Below are positions 19,889 through 28,009 of a stretch of DNA of 64,000 nt, piece by piece. The DNA lies in contig CALBKH010000011.1 of assembly GCA_937892955.1 (NCBI GenBank), positions 52,116-116,115 on the forward strand, given 5' to 3'. Origin of the DNA: an uncultured Alphaproteobacteria bacterium (GTDB lineage: Bacteria > Pseudomonadota > Alphaproteobacteria > Rhizobiales > Ancalomicrobiaceae). Below the pieces are notes generated by a model. It had not been told where the DNA came from. It was given only the letters and a program-made list of their open reading frames with translations, and did no database searches. A program made the translations under genes and the position numbers. Each line of letters starts with the position of its first letter. The stretch's first letter is position 1.

Positions 19889-20832
19889 GCCTCGGGTCGA
19901 CCCTCGAGACCGCGCTCGGCGCGCTCGCCCGCCACGGCCGCGGCGTGCTGGTCGTGGGCCTTCTCGCCGGCATCGTCTCGCCGAGCCTCGCCGGGGCGAT
20001 CCGGCCGCACATCGGCCTGCTCATCGCCGTCCTCCTGGCGATCGCCGCCTTCCGCATCGGCGCGCGCGCCGCCTGGGGGGCCCTGTCGGCGATGGCCTCG
20101 ACCCTCGGCCTCGTCGTCCTCCTGCAGATCGCCGTGCCGCTCGCCGTCCTCGCCGTCGAACGCGGCTTCGGGCTCGCCGGGCCGATCGCCATGGCGCTCT
20201 TGATCATGACCACCACGGCGCCGATCGCCGGGACGCCGAACCTCACCATTCTGGTCGGCGGCGACCCGGCTCCGGCGCTGCGCCTCGTCGTGGTGGCGAC
20301 CGGGCTGCTGCCTCTGACCGTGGTGCCGGTCTTCCTCGCCTCCGGCGACCTCGGCGATCCCGCCGCCGTGGCGCCGGCGGCGCTACGCCTCGCCGGCCTG
20401 ATCGGCGTCGCTGCCCTCGTCGGCTTCGGGGCGCGGGCCCGCCTCGCGCCCGACCTCGGGCGAAGCCGCCTCGCTGCCGTCGACGGGCTCTCCACCTTCG
20501 TCTTCGCGATCGTGGTGATCGGCGTCATGGAGGCGATCGCGCTCGAGATCCGCCGCGACCCGGCATCGGTGGCGGTCACCGCACTCGCCGCTTTCGCCGC
20601 CAATTTCGGCTTCCAGATCGTCGGCGCGCTCCTCGCCCGCCGCTTCGGCGCGTCCGACGCCGCCCCGGCGATCGGCATCGCCGCCGGCAACCGCAACTTC
20701 ATCCTGCTGCTCACGGCGCTGCCCGACGGCATCGTCGAACCGATCATGCTGTTCGTCGGCTGCTATCAGCTACCGATGTACCTGACGCCGCTGCTGCTCG
20801 CCGGGTTCTATCGGCGGATCGGCGGAAGGTGA
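19885..20832 (+). CDS. BASS-type (bile acid:sodium symporter-like) membrane permease
   Basis: This 315-residue protein has about ten hydrophobic helices. TTTAPIAGTPNLTILVGGDPAPALR in the first half and AIGIAAGNRNFILLLTALPD in the second are typical crossover elements of the BASS/arsenical-pump-like superfamily. I start at 19885, where ATG overlaps the dctM stop; longer in-frame starts (for example 18436) run through dctM in another frame. Co-translation with TRAP genes suggests a second importer, or an exporter for a product or toxic intermediate of the same pathway. The direction of transport cannot be read from sequence. Confidence 0.78.
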   Translation: MSLGSTLETALGALARHGRGVLVVGLLAGIVSPSLAGAIRPHIGLLIAVLLAIAAFRIGARAAWGALSAMASTLGLVVLLQIAVPLAVLAVERGFGLAGPIAMALLIMTTTAPIAGTPNLTILVGGDPAPALRLVVVATGLLPLTVVPVFLASGDLGDPAAVAPAALRLAGLIGVAALVGFGARARLAPDLGRSRLAAVDGLSTFVFAIVVIGVMEAIALEIRRDPASVAVTALAAFAANFGFQIVGALLARRFGASDAAPAIGIAAGNRNFILLLTALPDGIVEPIMLFVGCYQLPMYLTPLLLAGFYRRIGGR

Positions 20833-20902
20833 TGATGGGGCGGCGATCTCGTCGTCCGCCGGAGCAGTTTCGGGTGAGATCGCGGATCCGAGTCCGTGCC
20901 CG

Positions 20903-21010
20903 ATTCTTCGAGACGGGCCTTCGGCCCTCCTCAGGATGAGGGATCGAAGATTTCCGTGCGAAGGAGAGCCCCTCATGCCGAGGAACCGCCGAAGGCGGCG
21001 TCTCGTAGCA
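20903..21010. repeat. Inverted pair of intergenic mosaic (RIME-like) repeats
   Basis: Copy 1 (20903-20940) has the layout ...TTCGAGACGGG-CCTTCGG-CCC...CTCAGGATGAG with a GGGCC-TTC-GGCCC hairpin. Copy 2 (20972-21010) is an inverted diverged version (CTCATGCCGAGG...CCGCCGAAGGCGGCG...TCTCG). About 30 bp separate them. This form, known from rhizobial genomes, occupies most of the 412-bp gap 20833-21244, which otherwise has only the ThDP-enzyme promoter. Confidence 0.7.
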
Positions 21011-21167
21011 TCTCGCAGGGAGGGCGCCGACCGGTGTACGGCACCAGGTACCGCCGGCGGAAAGGGGCCGCCCCAGCCCCTCCGATCTCCCCGGTGACCC
21101 GGTCGCTTCGAGAGGTCGCGCCACGGAACGACCACGTCACATCCGTCCTCCCCGCCGCCCCTTCGCG

Positions 21168-21214
21168 TTGACAGCCTTCGCCCCCTCACCTAGCCTGAAT
21201 ACAGGTCTGTAGAC
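21168..21214 (+). promoter_or_regulatory. Promoter and GntR operator of the ThDP-enzyme gene
   Basis: A consensus TTGACA -35 (21168) and TAGCCT -10 (21191) are spaced 17 bp apart. Directly after lies GAATACAGGTCTGTAGAC, whose core TACAG-GT-CTGTA is a perfect inverted repeat. It matches the operators at 16698 and 16876 in form and position, placing this gene under the same GntR regulator. Confidence 0.65.
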
Positions 21215-21244
21215 GGTTTTCTCGTCCCCCTCGGAGCCTGCCCC

Positions 21245-22942
21245 ATGAGCAACGAACTCACCGGCGCCGAAGCCCTGCTGCGGATGCTCGAACTGAACGG
21301 CGTCGACACGGTCTTCGGCCTGTGCGGCGACACTTCGCTGCCGCTCTACGATGCCTTCTTCAAGGACGGCCGCGGCATCCGCCACATCCTCACCCGCGAC
21401 GAGCGCTCCGCCGCCTACATGGCCGACGGTTACGCCCGGGTGACCGGCAAGGTCGGCGTCTGCGAGGGTCCGAGCGGCGGCGGCGCGACCTATCTGCTGC
21501 CCGGCATCGTCGAGGCCAACGAGAGTTCGGTGCCGGTGCTCGGCATCACCTCCGACGTCTCGGTCGCCTCGCGCGGCCGCTTTCCGCTGACAGAACTCGA
21601 CCAGAAGGGGCTCTATCGGCCGCTGACCAAATGGAACACGGTGCTCGATCGCGCCGTCGACCTGCCGCGGGCGATGCGCGCCGCCTTCCGCGCCATGACC
21701 ACCGGCAAGCCCGGATCGGCGCACATCGGCCTGCCCTTCGACGTCCAGACCGGAACGGTCCCCGAGAGCGAGATCTGGGCTCAGCCCGAACACGGCCGCG
21801 CGCCGTCGTGGCGCTCCGCTCCGGCGGCCGACGACGTCGAACGCGCCGCCGATCTCCTGGTCGGCGCGCGCCGGCCGGTGTTCCTGGTCGGTGGCGGGGT
21901 GATCGCGGCGGACGCGAGCGAGGAGCTGGCGACGCTGGCCGAACGGCTCGACGCTCCCGTCACCACGACGGTCAGCGGCAAGGGCGCGCTCGCCGAGACC
22001 CATGACCTCTGCGCCGGCGTCGTCGGCTCGAACGGTGGTGTCCGCGCCACCCGCGCGGTGATCGACGCCGCAGATCTGGTGGTGATCGTCGGCTGCCGCG
22101 CCGGCTCGACCTCGACCGAGCACTGGCGCCATCCCGCCCCGACCGTGCCGATCGTCCACATCGACGTCGATCCGGCGGCGATCGCCGTCAACTATCCGAC
22201 CGAGGTCGCCCTCGTCGGCGACGCCAAGCTGGCCCTCGAGGCGCTGGACGCGGCGGTCGCCGATCGGCTCGCCGGGCGTCCGGAACGCGACGGCGACGGC
22301 CGCGCCCTGGTCGCCGAGGCGAAGCGGGTGAAATGGTCGGCCTTCGCCGCCCTCGCCGCCTCCGACGAGATGCCGATCCGCCCGGAACGGCTGATCCGCG
22401 ATCTCGCCGCCGCCCTGCCCGACACCGCTGTGGTCGTCGCCGATCCGGGAACGCCCTGCCCCTATGTCTCGGCCTATTACGAACTGCGCCGCCCGGGGCG
22501 CCACTTCATCACGAATCGCGCCCACGGCGCCCTCGGCTATTCGATGGCGGCGGCGACCGGTGCCCGTATCGGCCGCCCGGAGGCCCGGGTGGTGGCGATC
22601 ATGGGCGACGGCTCGTTCGGCTTCACGGTGGGCGAGCTCGAGACCATCGTCCGGCTCAAGGTGCCGATCCTGATGATCGTCATCTCCAATTCGGTCTTCG
22701 GCTGGATCAAGGCGAGCCAGCGCGCCGGCTACGGCGAGCGCTATTTCTCGGTCGATTTCGATCGCACCGATCACGCCCGCATCGCCGCCGCCTACGGCGT
22801 GACGTCGTTCCGCGCCGAGGATCCGCGCGACCTCGCGCCGACGTTGGCGAAGGCCCTCGTCCACGACGGCCCCGTTCTCCTCGACGTGATCACCCAGCCG
22901 CTGCAGGAGGCCGCGGCTCCGGTCAGCCAGTGGATGGGCTGA
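21245..22942 (+). CDS. Thiamine-diphosphate enzyme of the acetolactate synthase/benzoylformate decarboxylase family
   Basis: This 565-residue ThDP enzyme has the three usual domains. The catalytic Glu is E53 (RDERSAAYMADGYAR). A central Rossmann domain follows (about 190-330), and the ThDP/Mg motif GDGSFGFTVGEL...VISNS starts at G454. These enzymes cleave or decarboxylate 2-oxo acids. It lacks the long insert of sulfoacetaldehyde acetyltransferase and has no adjacent small subunit as in acetohydroxyacid synthase, so a catabolic decarboxylase is more likely. The shared operator ties it to the oxidase/racemase/TRAP island: import, racemisation, oxidation to 2-oxo acid and then decarboxylation would be a coherent route. 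The substrate is unproven. Confidence 0.85.
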   Translation: MSNELTGAEALLRMLELNGVDTVFGLCGDTSLPLYDAFFKDGRGIRHILTRDERSAAYMADGYARVTGKVGVCEGPSGGGATYLLPGIVEANESSVPVLGITSDVSVASRGRFPLTELDQKGLYRPLTKWNTVLDRAVDLPRAMRAAFRAMTTGKPGSAHIGLPFDVQTGTVPESEIWAQPEHGRAPSWRSAPAADDVERAADLLVGARRPVFLVGGGVIAADASEELATLAERLDAPVTTTVSGKGALAETHDLCAGVVGSNGGVRATRAVIDAADLVVIVGCRAGSTSTEHWRHPAPTVPIVHIDVDPAAIAVNYPTEVALVGDAKLALEALDAAVADRLAGRPERDGDGRALVAEAKRVKWSAFAALAASDEMPIRPERLIRDLAAALPDTAVVVADPGTPCPYVSAYYELRRPGRHFITNRAHGALGYSMAAATGARIGRPEARVVAIMGDGSFGFTVGELETIVRLKVPILMIVISNSVFGWIKASQRAGYGERYFSVDFDRTDHARIAAAYGVTSFRAEDPRDLAPTLAKALVHDGPVLLDVITQPLQEAAAPVSQWMG

Positions 22943-23021
22943 GGCGCACCCTTTCCCGCCGCGCGACCCGCCTGCTACAAACGGTTCGAGGAACCTCGAT
23001 CCCGAACGCCGGCGAGCCGCG

Positions 23022-25133
23022 ATGCGTCCCGACATCCTCACGCCCCTCTTCGCCTCGCTGACCGGACTACCCGGCGTCGGCCCGAAGACCGCGGCGCTCT
23101 ACGACCGGCTGCTCGACGGCGTCGCGGTGGAGGCGGGATCGGGCGCGCGTCTGGTCGATCTCCTGTTCCATCGGCCGTCCGGCATCGTCGACCGCCGCCT
23201 GCGCCCCGGCGTCGCCCGCGCGCCGGAAGGGGCGATCGTCACCCTCCATCTCACCATCGACCGCCACCGTGCCCCGCCGCGCGGTTCGCGCGCGCCCTAC
23301 AAGGTCTACGGCTTCGACGAAACCGGCGAGATCGCCCTCGTCTTCTTCTCGGCGCGGGCCGACTGGCTGGCGAAGCTGCTGCCGGAGGGCGAGACGCGGT
23401 GGGTCTCCGGCCGGGTCGAGTGGTTCAACGGCGCGCCGCAGATGGTCCACCCCGATCACGTGGTGACCGAGGCGGAGTTCGAAAAGCTGCCGCTGATCGA
23501 GCCGGTCTATCCGCAGACCGAGGGCCTCGCCTCGCGCGCCATCGCCCGCGCCGTCGCCGCCGCGCTCGACCGCTGCCCGCGGCTCCCCGAATGGCAGGAC
23601 CCCGAGTGGCTCGCCCGGCAGCGCTGGCCCGACTTCCGCGACGCGCTCAGGACCATCCACCATCCGGAGGCGACGCCCGGAGAGGGACCCGACGCCCCGG
23701 CGCTCGCCCGCCTCGCCTACGACGAGTTCCTCGCCCAGCAACTGACGCTGGCCCTGGTGCGCGCCTCGGCGAAGCGCACGGCGAAGCCGCCGCGTCTCGC
23801 CACCGGCGAACTGACCGAGCGCATCGTCGACGCCCTGCCCTATCGCCTGACCGGCTCGCAGGAAGCTGCCGTCGAGGACATCCGCCGCGATCTCGCCGTT
23901 CCCGAACGGATGCTGCGCCTCCTCCAGGGCGACGTCGGCGCCGGCAAGACGCTGGTCGCGGTGATGGCCTGCGCCATGGCGATCGAGGCGGGCGGCCAGG
24001 CGGCTATCATGGCGCCGACCGATCTTCTCGCCCGTCAGCATGCCCGATCGCTGGCGCCGCTGGCGGAAGCGGCCGGCATCGACTGGGCGATCCTCACCGG
24101 CCGCGAGAAGGGCAAGGAGCGCGAGCGCATCCTCGAGGGGCTGGCGACGGGGACGATCCGCCTCCTCGTCGGCACCCATGCCCTCTTCCAGGGGCCGGTC
24201 GAATTCGCCGACCTCACGCTCGCCGTCGTCGACGAGCAGCATCGCTTCGGCGTCCACCAGCGTCTGGCGCTGACCTCGAAGGGGCGCGCCACCGATCTTC
24301 TGGTGATGACCGCGACGCCGATCCCGCGCACCCTGATGATGAGCTTCTTCGGCGACCTCGACGTTTCGCGGCTCACCGAGAAACCGGCCGGGCGCCAACC
24401 GATCGCCACCCGCCTCGCCTCGTCGGACCGGATGGGCGAGATCGTCGAGGCGCTGGCGCGCGCCATCGCCGACGGCCAGAAGGTCTATTGGGTGTCGCCG
24501 CTGGTCGAGGAGAGCGAGACGCTCGATCTCGCCGCGGCGGAGGCCCGCTACGAGGACCTGACCCGCGCGCTCGGCCCGGTCGTCGGTCTCGTCCACGGGC
24601 GGATGAAGGCGGAGGAGAAGGATGCGGCGATGCGCGCCTTCCAGGAGGGAGTGACCCGCCTCCTCGTCGCCACCACGGTGATCGAGGTCGGCGTCGACGT
24701 CCCCGACGCCACCATCATGGTGATCGAACACGCCGAACGCTTCGGCCTCGCCCAACTGCACCAACTGCGCGGCCGGGTCGGGCGCGGCTCGGAAGCCTCC
24801 TCGTGCCTGCTCGTCTACAAGGCGCCGCTGACCGAGACGGCCAAGGCGCGGCTCGAGATCATGCGGGCGACCGAGGACGGCTTCGTCATCGCCGAAGAGG
24901 ATCTGAAGCTGCGCGGCGGCGGTGAGGTGCTCGGGACGAAGCAGTCCGGCCTGCCCGGCTTCCGCCTCGCCCGGCTCGACCTCCACGCCGAGCTTCTGGA
25001 GACGGCGCGCGACGACGCCCGCCTGATCCTCGCCCGCGATCCCGATCTGACGAGCGAGCGCGGTCGTGCCTTGCGTGTTCTTCTCCATCTCTTCGACCAG
25101 GACCAGGGCGTCCGCCTGATCAAGGCGGGCTGA
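23022..25133 (+). CDS. recG: ATP-dependent DNA helicase RecG
   Basis: This 703-residue protein is the normal length for RecG. The N-terminal wedge/OB domain (about 1-170) binds branched DNA. Superfamily 2 helicase motifs follow: Walker A GDVGAGKT (303-310), DEQHRFGVHQR (from D404), TATPIPRT, and QLRGRVGRG with the C-terminal TRG region (LRGGGEVLGTKQSGLPGF). It regresses stalled forks and resolves R-loops and Holliday junctions. It stands 79 bp after the ThDP gene with its own start ATG and shows no sign of damage. Confidence 0.96.
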   Translation: MRPDILTPLFASLTGLPGVGPKTAALYDRLLDGVAVEAGSGARLVDLLFHRPSGIVDRRLRPGVARAPEGAIVTLHLTIDRHRAPPRGSRAPYKVYGFDETGEIALVFFSARADWLAKLLPEGETRWVSGRVEWFNGAPQMVHPDHVVTEAEFEKLPLIEPVYPQTEGLASRAIARAVAAALDRCPRLPEWQDPEWLARQRWPDFRDALRTIHHPEATPGEGPDAPALARLAYDEFLAQQLTLALVRASAKRTAKPPRLATGELTERIVDALPYRLTGSQEAAVEDIRRDLAVPERMLRLLQGDVGAGKTLVAVMACAMAIEAGGQAAIMAPTDLLARQHARSLAPLAEAAGIDWAILTGREKGKERERILEGLATGTIRLLVGTHALFQGPVEFADLTLAVVDEQHRFGVHQRLALTSKGRATDLLVMTATPIPRTLMMSFFGDLDVSRLTEKPAGRQPIATRLASSDRMGEIVEALARAIADGQKVYWVSPLVEESETLDLAAAEARYEDLTRALGPVVGLVHGRMKAEEKDAAMRAFQEGVTRLLVATTVIEVGVDVPDATIMVIEHAERFGLAQLHQLRGRVGRGSEASSCLLVYKAPLTETAKARLEIMRATEDGFVIAEEDLKLRGGGEVLGTKQSGLPGFRLARLDLHAELLETARDDARLILARDPDLTSERGRALRVLLHLFDQDQGVRLIKAG

Positions 25134-25153
25134 CCCCGGCGAGGAGCCCTACG

Positions 25154-25936
25154 ATGCCGCCCCGTCATCACACGCCCGATCATGCCGCCCGCGGCGTCTG
25201 CGCGCTCACCGGCCGCGAGGTGCCGCTGCGCGATCTGGTGCCGTTCTATGCGCTCTCCGCCGGCCTCGCCGAGATGATCCGTCACGACCGGCCGGAGATC
25301 GCCGCCGACGCGCTGATCGATCGCCGCGAGGTGGCGCGGCTGCGCGACCGCCACATCCGCGACCTGCTCGCCGAGGAACGCGGCGAGTTGACCGCGCTCG
25401 AGGCCGACGTCGCCCGCTCGATCGCCCAGGCCGACACCATCTCCACCGACATCGCCGCGGCCTATGCCGGAGGACGCAGCTTCGGCGAGCGGCTCTCCGA
25501 CGGATTGGCGAGCTTCGGCGGCAGTTGGACCTTCATCACGATCTTCGCGGCGGTGCTCGTCGTCTGGATGGCGATCAACGTGGCGATGGCGGCGCGCGCC
25601 TTCGATCCCTACCCGTTCATCCTGCTCAATCTGGTGCTGTCCTGTCTCGCCGCGATCCAGGCGCCGATCATCATGATGAGCCAGAAGCGCCAGGAGACGA
25701 AGGATCGGCTGCGCTCGGAGAGCGACTATCGGGTCAACCTCAAGGCCGAACTGGAGATCCGCTCGCTGCACGAGAAGCTCGACCATCTCCTGTCGCATCA
25801 GTGGCAACGGCTCGCCGAGATCCAGCAGATGCAGGTCGAGATCATGCAGGAACGTTCGGTACCGCCGAGACCGCCGGAGCCTTCTTCGCCGGTTCCTCCG
25901 GCGTCCCCTCCGGCACCTCCGCCCACTCCGGGGTGA
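25154..25936 (+). CDS. DUF1003 membrane protein
   Basis: This 260-residue DUF1003 protein has a soluble N-terminal part with CALTGREVPLRDLVPF, a signature block FGGSWTFITIFAAVLVVWMAIN leading into two transmembrane helices (about 125-180), and a cytoplasmic C-terminal segment (RSESDYRVNLKAELEIRSLHEKLDHLL). The function of the family is unknown. It starts 20 bp after recG. Its last about 30 residues are a Pro/Ser tail encoded in DNA that also encodes the end of the convergent DUF502 gene (95-bp overlap). Confidence 0.85.
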   Translation: MPPRHHTPDHAARGVCALTGREVPLRDLVPFYALSAGLAEMIRHDRPEIAADALIDRREVARLRDRHIRDLLAEERGELTALEADVARSIAQADTISTDIAAAYAGGRSFGERLSDGLASFGGSWTFITIFAAVLVVWMAINVAMAARAFDPYPFILLNLVLSCLAAIQAPIIMMSQKRQETKDRLRSESDYRVNLKAELEIRSLHEKLDHLLSHQWQRLAEIQQMQVEIMQERSVPPRPPEPSSPVPPASPPAPPPTPG

Positions 25937-26588
25937 CGATGCCGCCGGAGATGATGAACTTGGCCGCGTCCTCCGGGTTCATGTCGAGGATGCGCACCTC
26001 GTCCTTCGGCAGGAACATGATGTAGCCGCCGGTCGGGTTGGGCGTCGTCGGGATGAAGACGGTGAGCCAGTCGTCGACCGCCACCTCCGGCCGCGCGTTC
26101 GACAGCCGCGCCGCCACTTCCGCCTTCGCCGCTCCGGAGACGAAGACCAGCGACCAGACACCCCGCCGCGGCCACTGGATGAGCCCGACCTCGCGGAACG
26201 ACTGATCGCGGGAGGAGACGAAGGTCTCGAAGATCTGCTTCAGCGTCTTGTAGACGGGCCTCACGAAGGGCAGATGGCCGACCAGATCCTCGCCGTAGGA
26301 GAGCAGCGTGCGCCCGACCAGACTGGCGGTGAGCGCGCCCAGCGCGGTGAGACCGATCAACGCCACCAGCAATCCGAACCCCGGCACGGCGAAGGGCAGA
26401 TAGCTGTCGGGATTCCAGGCCGTGGGCAGGAACGGCTTGACGGTCGCGTCGACCCACTCGAGGAAGCCGCGGGCGATGTAGACGGTGATGGCGAGGGGCC
26501 CGACCACCACCAGACCGGTGACGAAGTGATTTCTGAGCCGCGCCGCCCATGTCGCGTGCAGCCCGGGAATGTCGGTCCTGTCGTCCAT
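25842..26588 (-). CDS. DUF502 membrane protein
   Basis: This 248-residue DUF502 protein has two N-terminal helices (about 20-40 GLVVVGPLAITVYIARGF and 60-85). The conserved domain includes VRPVYKTLKQIFE, TPNPTGGYIMFLPKDEV and DAAKFIISGG. The start at 26588 (MDDRTDIPG) is chosen because the upstream extension is Arg-rich non-coding-like sequence. The last 30 or so codons (PEGTPEEPAKKAPAVS...) overlap the DUF1003 gene tail-to-tail. The protein is often found in bacterial and plant-organelle membranes; its job is unknown. Confidence 0.87.
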   Translation of the reverse strand: MDDRTDIPGLHATWAARLRNHFVTGLVVVGPLAITVYIARGFLEWVDATVKPFLPTAWNPDSYLPFAVPGFGLLVALIGLTALGALTASLVGRTLLSYGEDLVGHLPFVRPVYKTLKQIFETFVSSRDQSFREVGLIQWPRRGVWSLVFVSGAAKAEVAARLSNARPEVAVDDWLTVFIPTTPNPTGGYIMFLPKDEVRILDMNPEDAAKFIISGGIVTPEWAEVPEGTPEEPAKKAPAVSAVPNVPA

Positions 26589-26804
26589 GGTGGCCCTCCG
26601 GGGACGTCCATCCGTGAGACTAGCGTCTTTTCGCGATGCGGCAATCACATGGCTGCGAACGGCGCGGTGCCGCGACACCGCGGCGCGCGCAACCCGATCG
26701 GTCCGCATGATTCGTTCTCGACTCGCCTTCCTCCGCCTTTTCGTGCATGTTTGCCGGCGCGGCATTCGGAAATACTCGGGGCACGGGTGGGGGGAAGACG
26801 TTCC

Positions 26805-27917
26805 ATGCAGACGATGGGCCTCCGTGTCCGCGTCGCAACGGATGCGCGCGCCGTCGAACAGACACTGCGAGATCTACCGTCCGACCTCCTGCGTGGACCT
26901 TTCCAACAGGCGGCGTGGATCGATGCATGGCTCGCCATCCGCGCCGACGATCGACCGGCGATCGCGCTCGCCGTCGTCGGCGCCGAGGCCGACGACGCGC
27001 CGGTCTTCGTCCTGCCGCTGATGCTCGACCCCCGCTCCGGAGTTCCCTGTTGGACGGCGCTCGACGACGGCGTCTGCGACTACGTCGCTCCGATCTTCGC
27101 CGCCGATTTCGCCCCGAAGCCCGAGACCATGCGGTGGATCTGGGCGCGCATTCTCGATCAGTTGCCGAACGCCGATCTCGTCTTCCTGGAGAAGATCCCG
27201 GAACGCGTCGGAGATCGCCGCAACCCGCTGCTCGATCTCGCCCGGCCGTCGCCGTCGCGCTTCCGGCGCCATCCGCTGGCGCTCGTCGACGGGCTCGAGG
27301 CGGTGCGCGCACGCTATCGGGCGGGGCGTACGCTCGCGCGAAAACGCCGCAAACTCGGGCGCAAGGGCCGTCTCGAGTTCACCGTCGGCACCGGAGCGGC
27401 GGCGGCCACGGAACTCGAACGGCTGATGGCGTGGCGCGACCGCCGCCACGACGCCCGGCCGATCACCACCGCCTTCTATCGCCGGCTCCTCGATGCCACC
27501 GATCTCGCCCGCATCGGGCTGCTCCGGCTCGACGGGCGGGTGATCTCCGGCTGTTTCGCCATCGTCTGCGACGATGCGCTGCGCCTCCTCGTCGTCGCCT
27601 TCGACGAGCGTTGGAAGAACTGGTCGCCGGGGCTGCTCGCCATCGACGACATGATCGGTTGGGCGGTCGGCGAAGGGCTCGGCGAATTCGACTTCACCAT
27701 CGGATCCGAACCCTACAAGTTCGATTTCGGCGTCGGCACCGAACAGCTCTGGGAGATCCGCGAGCCGCTCGGGCTTCGCGGCTCGGTGATGTTGCGCCTC
27801 CTCGGCGCTCGCCGCGCCGCCGCCGATCTCGTGCGCCGCACCCTTCCGTCCCTCGCCGCGATCCACGCCCGCCGACACGGCGAACATCCGACGCCGCCGC
27901 CTCCACCCGCGCCGTAA
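26805..27917 (+). CDS. GNAT/CelD-like acyltransferase, copy 1
   Basis: This 370-residue protein belongs to the GNAT_6/CelD (BcsL) family often annotated as an acetyltransferase in cellulose or exopolysaccharide formation. Two acetyltransferase-like halves are present. The conserved second half has KNWSPGLLAIDDMIGWA and EFDFTIGSEPYKFDFGV. A basic segment (ARKRRKLGRKGRLEF) lies mid-protein. The start ATG at 26805 (MQTMGLRV) follows a weak GGGGAAG box. The next gene is a paralogue. The acceptor is unknown, but a glycan or lipid amino group is usual for the family. Confidence 0.8.
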   Translation: MQTMGLRVRVATDARAVEQTLRDLPSDLLRGPFQQAAWIDAWLAIRADDRPAIALAVVGAEADDAPVFVLPLMLDPRSGVPCWTALDDGVCDYVAPIFAADFAPKPETMRWIWARILDQLPNADLVFLEKIPERVGDRRNPLLDLARPSPSRFRRHPLALVDGLEAVRARYRAGRTLARKRRKLGRKGRLEFTVGTGAAAATELERLMAWRDRRHDARPITTAFYRRLLDATDLARIGLLRLDGRVISGCFAIVCDDALRLLVVAFDERWKNWSPGLLAIDDMIGWAVGEGLGEFDFTIGSEPYKFDFGVGTEQLWEIREPLGLRGSVMLRLLGARRAAADLVRRTLPSLAAIHARRHGEHPTPPPPPAP

Positions 27918-28009
27918 CCACCTGTTCAGTCCGCTCGCGTTAGAGTGGCCGCCGAGATGTGGAGTTCGGGCGTCGAGGACGGTGTCCGATCATTCGGGGA
28001 GTGGCGACC

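Noticed and set aside
18436..20832. Long in-frame extension of the BASS permease
   Set aside because: The upstream part overlaps dctQ and dctM in a different frame; the ATGA joint at 19885 gives a normal-length permease.
21245..22942. Sulfoacetaldehyde acetyltransferase or acetolactate synthase identity for the ThDP enzyme
   Set aside because: No phosphotransacetylase or small regulatory subunit nearby and no family-specific insert seen, so only the superfamily is claimed.
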